Assembly (NCBI GenBank): GCA_913057895.1
Contig: CAJXOH010000007.1
Location: 1-61,076, forward strand
Source of the DNA: an uncultured Bacteroidota bacterium
GTDB lineage: Bacteria; Bacteroidota; Rhodothermia; Balneolales; Balneolaceae
DNA length: 61,076 nucleotides
Direction: 5' to 3'
The position numbers and the translations under genes are program-made. This document shows positions 55,688 through 61,076 of the stretch, piece after piece; position 1 is the first letter of the stretch, and each line of letters opens with the position of its first letter. The notes under the pieces were generated by a model. The model was not told the origin of the DNA. It did not search any database and saw only the letters and a program-made list of their open reading frames with translations.

Positions 55688-57046
55688 ATGAAACCAGCAT
55701 CCAAATCACATATTGGGATTTTGGGTGAATCACCCGCAATTCAGACGGTGATTCGACAGATTGAACAAGTTGCCCCAACAGATATCTCTGTATTACTTCA
55801 AGGAGAGAGCGGGGTTGGTAAGGATGTCACTGCTAAAGCTATCCATTCTTTAAGTCTTCGAAAAGATGGCCCATTGGTCATCGTAAACTGTGGAGCTATC
55901 CCAGAAGGTATTATTGAGAGTGAACTTTTTGGGCATGAAAAGGGAGCTTTCACAGGTGCTCATGAAGCACGAATGGGGTATTTCGAAAAAGCCAATGGCG
56001 GCACCATTTTCTTAGATGAAATTGGTGATACCCCTAAAAATGTACAAGTAAAGCTCTTACGTGTACTCGAGACAGGAGATTTTTTCCGAGTGGGATCAAG
56101 CAAAGCCAGCCAAAGTGATGTTCGTGTCATTGCAGCAAGTCACCGTGATTTATGGTCGATGGTAAAGGAAGGATCCTTTCGAGAGGATTTGTATTACCGT
56201 CTAGATACCGTCAAAATCAAGCTACCTGCACTCCGAGAGCGTGCCGAAGATATTTTACCTCTATTTCGGACATTTGCTAGTGAGTTTGCTGCCAAATACG
56301 ATTCTAGCTTTCGTGGGTTTACACAAGATGCCGAAGAACTGCTGCTCTCCTACCGCTGGCCTGGGAACATCCGAGAGCTCAAAAATGTGGCTGAACAACT
56401 CATTGTTTTGGAAAAATCTCAAACGGTAGACAAAGAGAGACTCCAAAAATACCTTAAAGGTCGTCAACATCTAGGTTCTACAGATCACCTCCCCTCCGTT
56501 CATTCTTATGATAGCGGACAAGATGCGTATGGCCAACAATCTCAAACAGGGCGTGGTGAGCATAGCAGTGAGTTTCAATTTCTGTTGAAGGCTATGTTGG
56601 ATGTGCGTACCGAGATTGCTGATCTCAAGAGAATGATGGGTAATTGGTTTATGGGAACCTGGAATCAATCACAGCCCAGCTATACACCTGCATTGCCACC
56701 ACCTCAGTCGCATCCTATTGATCCAAACGACCTTACGTCACATTTGCGAACTCCTGAAACCCCCTATCCATCTACTGATCAAGATAGCATAGATCCCGAG
56801 TCTGTGAGTAGTGATAACTCTAATGGATCTTTCGAAGAGTCGAAACCGATATCCAATCCAATGGAGTTGCTTCGTTCAGCTGACTGGAAAGAAGGTGAGT
56901 TCCCAAGTTTGGAATCACTAGAACGAACAGTCATTGAGCAAGCGCTTGAGACATTTGAAGGAAATCGTCGCAAGGCATCTACGGCTTTAGGTATAAGCGA
57001 ACGGACATTGTACCGAAAAATTGATCAATACGGGCTAGATTCATGA
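55688..57046 (+). CDS. Sigma-54 interacting transcriptional activator without receiver domain
   Basis: A 452-residue enhancer-binding protein starting straight with the AAA+ domain. Walker A is GESGVGKD (39-46), the sigma-54 loop is GAFTGA (86-91), Walker B is GGTIFLDEIGD and the sensor region FREDLYYRLDTVKIKLPALR. A low-complexity, Pro/Ser-rich linker (about 260-390) precedes a Fis-type helix-turn-helix (ALETFEGNRRKASTALGISE, then RTLYRKIDQYGL). There is no N-terminal response receiver or sensor domain, so it may be constitutive or governed by a partner. The miaB - activator - lptE order recurs in Bacteroidota. It overlaps lptE by four bases. Confidence 0.93.
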   Translation: MKPASKSHIGILGESPAIQTVIRQIEQVAPTDISVLLQGESGVGKDVTAKAIHSLSLRKDGPLVIVNCGAIPEGIIESELFGHEKGAFTGAHEARMGYFEKANGGTIFLDEIGDTPKNVQVKLLRVLETGDFFRVGSSKASQSDVRVIAASHRDLWSMVKEGSFREDLYYRLDTVKIKLPALRERAEDILPLFRTFASEFAAKYDSSFRGFTQDAEELLLSYRWPGNIRELKNVAEQLIVLEKSQTVDKERLQKYLKGRQHLGSTDHLPSVHSYDSGQDAYGQQSQTGRGEHSSEFQFLLKAMLDVRTEIADLKRMMGNWFMGTWNQSQPSYTPALPPPQSHPIDPNDLTSHLRTPETPYPSTDQDSIDPESVSSDNSNGSFEESKPISNPMELLRSADWKEGEFPSLESLERTVIEQALETFEGNRRKASTALGISERTLYRKIDQYGLDS

Positions 57047-57609
57047 ATCTATTGCGCCTATTTCCCCGCCTATTGCTAACTGAAGAGCCTTCTGACTCCC
57101 GTCTACGCCTGGGGGTATTCGCAATCATGCTTCTGATTATCGGAATGACAGGATGTGTGAAGTACTCATTTACAGGTGCATCCATTCCAAGTGAAGTTGA
57201 AACACTTTTTATTCCTTTTTTTGACGACCGATCAGGGAGTAGTGTAGGCTCCTTGAATCAGTGGCTTTATGACGAATGTTTTAATGAATTCATCAACCGA
57301 TCCCGACTACGACTTGCAAACAGTCCTGAAGAAGCCGATGCGACGCTAGAGGGAGTGATTTTAAGCTATACCAATCTACCTTTTAGTGTTTCGGGTGAGG
57401 AGACCGCAGAACGAAATGAGGTCACGATCCGAGTGCAAGCAACGATGAGGTTTGAAGGGGAAGATGACCCTATTTTTAGCTCGACATTGACTGGGACCGC
57501 TACGTTTGATATCGTAAATAACCCCATTGATGGCGAACGTGAAGCTGCACAAGATGCATTAAATCAGATCGCGGAAGCCATGTTCACCCAAAGTGTCAGC
57601 CAATGGTAA
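57043..57609 (+). CDS. lptE: LPS assembly lipoprotein LptE
   Basis: A 188-residue lipoprotein with a long N terminus before the hydrophobic core (LGVFAIMLLIIGMTGC), predicting acylation at the Cys. The mature part (VKYSFTGASIPSEVETLFIP ... FFDDRSGSS) is the LptE fold start (YSF.G.sipp...tv.I..F.N), followed by EEADATLEGVILSYTNLPFS. LptE plugs the LptD barrel and assists lipopolysaccharide insertion. The start overlaps the activator stop by four bases, and the stop overlaps the next gene by seven bases, so the run is tightly coupled. Confidence 0.88.
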   Translation: MNLLRLFPRLLLTEEPSDSRLRLGVFAIMLLIIGMTGCVKYSFTGASIPSEVETLFIPFFDDRSGSSVGSLNQWLYDECFNEFINRSRLRLANSPEEADATLEGVILSYTNLPFSVSGEETAERNEVTIRVQATMRFEGEDDPIFSSTLTGTATFDIVNNPIDGEREAAQDALNQIAEAMFTQSVSQW

Positions 57610-58244
57610 ACTCGGTGCCACACGATCCTTACAGGCGAAAAGAGCTGTTGACAAAGATACAGCGCACAAAAGAACACCCAGTCTCTACATTTCGAGACAT
57701 TCAAGCCTCCATGAAGGAGAATCAGATTACAGGAAATCTATTTCTGGATCTAACGCTGCTATTTGAACTACAAGGTAAACGTGACTTAGCCCTTGATGCA
57801 GCACAAAAAGCAAAACGAATTGCAGGCGAGGATGACTCACTTAAAGCACTACCCTACTTTCTACTTCACCCCAAGGGATTGGAATGGGCTGTAGAGCATG
57901 CCTGGGTACCCCCAACATGGGATGGAACACACGCCGATTCCGAAAAAGGATCGCACAGTGTTGATGAGCTTATTGATGCTCTAAAAACAATGGAACTGCA
58001 AAGCAGACTTCGTAGTGGCCATGCTAAAGATGAGGAGATCAAGCCACTTAAGCCTCAACAAAAGATTCGATCTGTAAATCGGAAAATCGCAACCCCTACG
58101 TTAGCCAAGATCCTTGAATCCCAGGAAAAATGGGCTGAAGCAAAATCAATGTGGCAAAAGCTCGCAAAGAAACAAGATCAAGATCCAACGATTTTGGCTG
58201 CGATCGAACGATGTGATAAAAAACTTGCGCAGGCTGCGGGTTAG
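57603..58244 (+). CDS. Hypothetical TPR-like protein downstream of lptE
   Basis: I do not recognise a named family. The 213-residue, Lys-rich protein has no signal peptide or membrane helix. The two ends look like tetratricopeptide-type helices (LFLDLTLLFELQGKRDLALD, and LAKILESQEKWAEAKSMWQK), with a Gly/Asp/Trp-rich middle (WVPPTWDGTHADSEK). A cytosolic scaffold role near the LPS genes is possible but unsupported. It starts inside lptE and ends with a four-base overlap with the convergent metallo-hydrolase. Confidence 0.75.
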   Translation: MVNSVPHDPYRRKELLTKIQRTKEHPVSTFRDIQASMKENQITGNLFLDLTLLFELQGKRDLALDAAQKAKRIAGEDDSLKALPYFLLHPKGLEWAVEHAWVPPTWDGTHADSEKGSHSVDELIDALKTMELQSRLRSGHAKDEEIKPLKPQQKIRSVNRKIATPTLAKILESQEKWAEAKSMWQKLAKKQDQDPTILAAIERCDKKLAQAAG

Positions 58245-58891
58245 TGGCCTCGCACAAAGGGATTTGATGCCTTCTCTGCACCTATAGATGTAGACTCTCC
58301 ATGTCCTGGGTATACCACGTAATCATCTGGCAACGTATAAAGCTGAGTCTCAATACTCTCTTTGAGTAGATGGCCATCTCCAAATGGGATATCCGTGCGG
58401 CCTACACTCGATTTGAATAGAACATCACCAGCAAATACTACCCCTTCTGAATGGGATACAAACACTACGTGATCAGGTGAGTGGCCAGGTGTGTAACGAA
58501 TCTCAAATGTCCACTCATCCAATGCGATTGTAGAGCCATGAGACAAACGAATGGGTTCCAGAGATATCTCTTCCACTGGAAAGTCAACCCCAAACATCGC
58601 GGGTTGCTCCGGGATTGCCTGCCACATCTCTGGGAACCGATCACTCATGTAAAGCTCTATATTTGGATAATCAGCAACCACCTTGGGAATGCCAAGTACA
58701 TGGTCTAAATGTGCATGTGTGAGAAGAATCCCAGCAAGTGATGCGCCTTTTGCATTGAGTCTATCTTTGCAGTGTACCCATTCTTGCTCACTAGAAAATC
58801 CAGGATCAACCAAAACCGCCTGGCCCGTTGTATGGATAGCGAGATACGTATTCTCAAAAAGAGGCCCACATGTAAATCCAGTCACATCCAT
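58241..58891 (-). CDS. Metallo-beta-lactamase fold hydrolase, GloB-like
   Basis: A 216-residue MBL-fold hydrolase. The metal signature HxHxDH is in LTHAHLDHVLGIP, with GHSPDHVVFVSH, VFAGDVLFKSSVGRTDIPFG and VYPGHGESTSIGAEK giving the remaining ligands. Sequences of this short form hydrolyse thioesters such as S-lactoylglutathione-like compounds, or persulfides. With a bshB1 gene in the genome the thiol could be bacillithiol, which is speculation. It has the four-base overlap with the TPR-like gene and precedes rpmE by 18 bases in the divergent sense of reading. Confidence 0.9.
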   Translation of the reverse strand: MDVTGFTCGPLFENTYLAIHTTGQAVLVDPGFSSEQEWVHCKDRLNAKGASLAGILLTHAHLDHVLGIPKVVADYPNIELYMSDRFPEMWQAIPEQPAMFGVDFPVEEISLEPIRLSHGSTIALDEWTFEIRYTPGHSPDHVVFVSHSEGVVFAGDVLFKSSVGRTDIPFGDGHLLKESIETQLYTLPDDYVVYPGHGESTSIGAEKASNPFVRGH

Positions 58892-58909
58892 GGGCAGACG
58901 AGACTTTCT

Positions 58910-59119
58910 TTACTTCTTGTAGCGCTTGTTGAAGCGATCAATACGGTCCGCTTTCTTCGTGAGATTTTGATTCTTGGTATAGAAAGGGTGGTTTTTTGAA
59001 TCGATTTCACTCTTGTAAACACCATCTTTTACGTCCATGGTGCTGCGTGTGAGAATCTCTGAGCCATCACTTAAGACAACTTTAACCTCTTTATACTCTG
59101 GATGAATACCTTTTTTCAT
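58910..59119 (-). CDS. rpmE: Ribosomal protein L31, type B (zinc-free)
   Basis: A 69-residue L31 starting MKKGIHPEYKEVKVVLSDGS and containing STMDVKDGVYKSEIDSKNHP, then FYTKN. It has no cysteine at all, so it is the C-minus, zinc-independent form (RpmE2/type B). It sits in the large subunit near the central protuberance and bridges to the small subunit. In many bacteria C-minus L31 is a Zur-controlled replacement; here it may be the only copy. The upstream 155 bases show no clear Zur box. Confidence 0.93.
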   Translation of the reverse strand: MKKGIHPEYKEVKVVLSDGSEILTRSTMDVKDGVYKSEIDSKNHPFYTKNQNLTKKADRIDRFNKRYKK

Positions 59120-59274
59120 AATATGCAGCGGAATACTGACACGTTGGGTGAGGATATTTGTGATGACTCACATTTTACCTTTCACCCACCGTCATTTCTG
59201 TTATAGCTTCTAAAAATAAGGGAATCTTACACAAATAAGAAGAGCGAATTCAATAGTTCACTGCGATATCTAGT

Positions 59275-60936
59275 CTAAACATCCTCTTCATACTCATCTT
59301 CGGCATCCTCATCACCACCAAGGCCACCGAGGACGCTTCCCACCAAATCGGTATACACCATTTTTTCATGTAAATGATCTTTCCCTAGCACTGAATTTTG
59401 GTGCAATCCTTCCAACACAAGATCTAACCATGATGATTTCCATTTTGACTCTAACGCTTCTTCAGAAATCATTTCGTGATCAGCCTTTGCAATCTTCTTT
59501 AAACCTGAAAGAATCTCATCTACCGCATCTTGTAGACCCTCAACTCGTTGGGCCTCTTTTATATACGATGTATCGTCTAGGGCTTCCGTGAGATTTAATT
59601 CCTCACCTTGTGCAAACCATGCAAGGATGGACCCATATAACGCTCTTGCCGATTTGGATGACTTATTTTGAGGGTCTGGAAAGTAGGTTTTGAATACTTG
59701 ATTAACAGCCTTTCCAATCAGATGCTTGGCAACCTGGACAGCTCCCTCTTGTTCTCCCTCATATACTAGCTCCATTTTACCAGTTAATGCAGGAACCATT
59801 TGATATAGATCCATCATACGAACTTGAGTCTCATTGTAGCCATTCTGAACGGCTCGACGCTCTGCAGAAGAAATCACTTGCTCCATTGCAGTGAGACTGA
59901 GACGAGTAGACACCCCACTTTTTTGGTCGATATAATCACTCTCTCTCGCTTCAAATGTCACCTGCTCAATAATGTCATGCATCAATGGTGATAAATGGAC
60001 CACAGGAGAAGACGTTTCCGACCCTCGGTTTATCCAAGCTTGTTGTAGAGTGATGTCTTTAGCAATAGACCGTTTTTTGGGATAATGCGTGATAATTTGA
60101 GCGTCAATACGATCTTTTAGCGGTGTAATAATATTTCCGCGATTCGTGTAATCCTCTGGATTTGCGGAAAAAGCGATCGATAGGTCCAATGGGATTCGAA
60201 GATTAAATCCCCGAATTTGGATATCGCGTTCCTGCATAATATTGAGCAATGCTACCTGAATCCTAGGTTGTAAATCTGGCAATTCGTTAATCACAAATAT
60301 TCCACGATTTGAGCGTGGGATAAGCCCAAAGTGAATCACTTGCTCGTCTGCAAGGGATAATTTATTGGCAGCTGCTTTAATTGGGTCCAAATCTCCAATT
60401 AAATCTGCTACGGTTGTGTCTGGTGTGGCCAGTTTTTCACCATAGCGATGTGCTCTAGGTAGCCAATCAATCGGTGTTTCATCCCCATGTTGAGCAACGA
60501 GCGATCGACCATACACAGACAATGGCTCGTAAGGGTTGTCATAGATTTCGGAACCCTCAATGTATGGGATCACCTCATCCAATAATTGAGGTAAAAGCCT
60601 TAAGAGTTTCGTTTTGGCTTGCCCGCGTAGACCTAGCAATAAGATATCGTGCTTTGCCAGGATTGCCTGCATCACTTGAGGAATCACAGAGGACTCATAC
60701 CCAACAATTCCCTCAAATGGTTGACGGCCCTCTGCAATAGCTTTTAACAGATTATCCCTCATCTCTTCCTTTACAGAACGAGACACCCATCCAGAAGCCT
60801 TTAATGCGCCTAATGTTTTGGGAAGAGACGGGTCGTGGCTGGGTTTTGGAGAAGACCCATTGGTATTCGACAAACCATTCGTAGATGATTGAATGGATGC
60901 GCTAGATTTCGTCTTGGTGACAGATTTGGTGGCCAT
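59275..60936 (-). CDS. MoxR / magnesium-chelatase-type AAA+ ATPase
   Basis: A 553-residue AAA+ protein. After a Ser/Thr-rich N terminus come Walker A LLGLRGQAKTKLLRL, a helix-2-insert-type loop, the variant Walker B GIFVINELPDLQPRIQ, sensor 1 FSANPEDYTNRG and sensor 2 DRIDAQI-type sequences. The variant Walker B is normal for the large subfamily found in Bacteroidota and Actinobacteria, which usually works with a von Willebrand A protein encoded next to it; none is downstream here, so it must lie upstream of the window or elsewhere. The C terminus is acidic (GGDEDAEDEYEEDV). Function is unknown; no sign of chlorophyll genes. Confidence 0.88.
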   Translation of the reverse strand: MATKSVTKTKSSASIQSSTNGLSNTNGSSPKPSHDPSLPKTLGALKASGWVSRSVKEEMRDNLLKAIAEGRQPFEGIVGYESSVIPQVMQAILAKHDILLLGLRGQAKTKLLRLLPQLLDEVIPYIEGSEIYDNPYEPLSVYGRSLVAQHGDETPIDWLPRAHRYGEKLATPDTTVADLIGDLDPIKAAANKLSLADEQVIHFGLIPRSNRGIFVINELPDLQPRIQVALLNIMQERDIQIRGFNLRIPLDLSIAFSANPEDYTNRGNIITPLKDRIDAQIITHYPKKRSIAKDITLQQAWINRGSETSSPVVHLSPLMHDIIEQVTFEARESDYIDQKSGVSTRLSLTAMEQVISSAERRAVQNGYNETQVRMMDLYQMVPALTGKMELVYEGEQEGAVQVAKHLIGKAVNQVFKTYFPDPQNKSSKSARALYGSILAWFAQGEELNLTEALDDTSYIKEAQRVEGLQDAVDEILSGLKKIAKADHEMISEEALESKWKSSWLDLVLEGLHQNSVLGKDHLHEKMVYTDLVGSVLGGLGGDEDAEDEYEEDV

Positions 60937-60995
60937 GCCCTTGTATTTGGCTTGTAGAGTGAGGAAAACGTTTCGATAACGTATCCATCATCTCC

Positions 60996-61076
60996 TTACA
61001 ATCCTTCAACAAGTTGAGCTTTCACTTTCGTTTCGTCCCATTCCGATTCAGCATTTGAATCGCTGGTGATGGCCCC
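60996..61076 (-). CDS. Possible 3' end of an upstream gene (enters from beyond the window)
   Basis: Reading leftwards from the edge gives 26 sense codons and a TAA at 60998-60996 (GAITSDSNAESEWDETKVKAQ then LVEGL). Composition is plausible for coding sequence and the frame ends 59 bases before the ATPase start, as expected for the preceding operon gene. It is too short to identify. Confidence 0.4.
   Translation of the reverse strand, partial: GAITSDSNAESEWDETKVKAQLVEGL

Noticed and set aside
59275..60936. Apparently broken Walker B (VINELPD) in the AAA+ ATPase
   Set aside because: The same variant is normal in this MoxR/Mg-chelatase-like subfamily, so it is not evidence of inactivation.
1..61076. 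tRNA, rRNA, CRISPR array, insertion sequence or integron
   Set aside because: No gap exceeds 300 bases, no cloverleaf or regularly spaced repeat was seen, and no transposase or integrase motif occurs in any frame I read.

Overview
The window is a dense stretch of chromosomal, mostly housekeeping DNA from a Gram-negative bacterium of the Bacteroidota / Rhodothermota / Balneolota radiation. Pointers to that group are a TonB-dependent receptor with an N-terminal carboxypeptidase-regulatory-like domain followed one base later by a DUF4249 lipoprotein, a DUF4835/PorD-type protein of the type IX secretion group, a bacillithiol-type deacetylase (BshB1), a rhomboid with a Bacteroidota-type C-terminal tail, Rho with a long low-complexity insert, and the order miaB - sigma-54 activator - lptE. 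Base composition is moderate (mid-40s % GC by eye). Most genes lack an obvious Shine-Dalgarno sequence but some have one. Genes are tightly packed: no gap exceeds 300 bases, and several convergent pairs overlap or abut. I see no rRNA, tRNA, CRISPR array, insertion sequence, prophage or integron.

Layout. 1-7.2 kb: 5' part of an NfeD-type membrane protease (minus), TonB receptor + DUF4249, then rpiB-glyA-tatC and an FKBP-like lipoprotein. 7.2-10 kb (minus): alanine racemase and a phytoene-desaturase-like flavoprotein. 10.1-11.9 kb: sppA. 11.9-20.6 kb (minus): two rhomboid proteases, ispG, an alpha-amylase lipoprotein, a cysteine-less thioredoxin-like membrane protein, a class IV aminotransferase (probably PabC), folC and rho. 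20.6-27.7 kb (minus): a MacAB-TolC-like efflux operon (two MacB-type permeases, TolC, adaptor, ATPase) that also carries three small membrane genes resembling YqjD/YqjE/YqjK. 27.8-32.5 kb: bshB1, an inositol monophosphatase family gene, dnaG, sucD. 32.5-35.3 kb (minus): glgA-glgC for glycogen synthesis. 35.4-37.7 kb: a NatAB-like ABC exporter.

37.7-41.5 kb: porD-like gene divergent from two unrecognised envelope genes, the second a predicted outer-membrane barrel with what may be an eroded helix-hairpin-helix domain. 41.5-47 kb: pgk (minus), a NifS/IscS-type cysteine desulfurase, a small four-helix membrane protein, a long-chain acyl-CoA ligase (minus) and a Fur-family regulator. 47-51 kb (minus): cinA - predicted TonB-receptor-like barrel without plug - ftsX. 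51-53 kb: pgsA-like - pgpA - pyrE. 53-54 kb (minus): a luciferase-like monooxygenase whose 5' third has distinctly higher GC. 54.2-58.2 kb: miaB, sigma-54 activator, lptE and a TPR-like protein. 58.2-61 kb (minus): metallo-hydrolase, ribosomal protein L31 without zinc cysteines, a MoxR/Mg-chelatase-type AAA+ ATPase, and a short coding tail entering from beyond the window.

Best leads for something undescribed: the YqjDEK-like trio inside the efflux operon, the PorD-adjacent barrel pair, the barrel between cinA and ftsX, and the cluster of three inverted repeats between pgk and the cysteine desulfurase. None of these is proof of a new system; each is a testable anomaly in an otherwise ordinary core-genome region.
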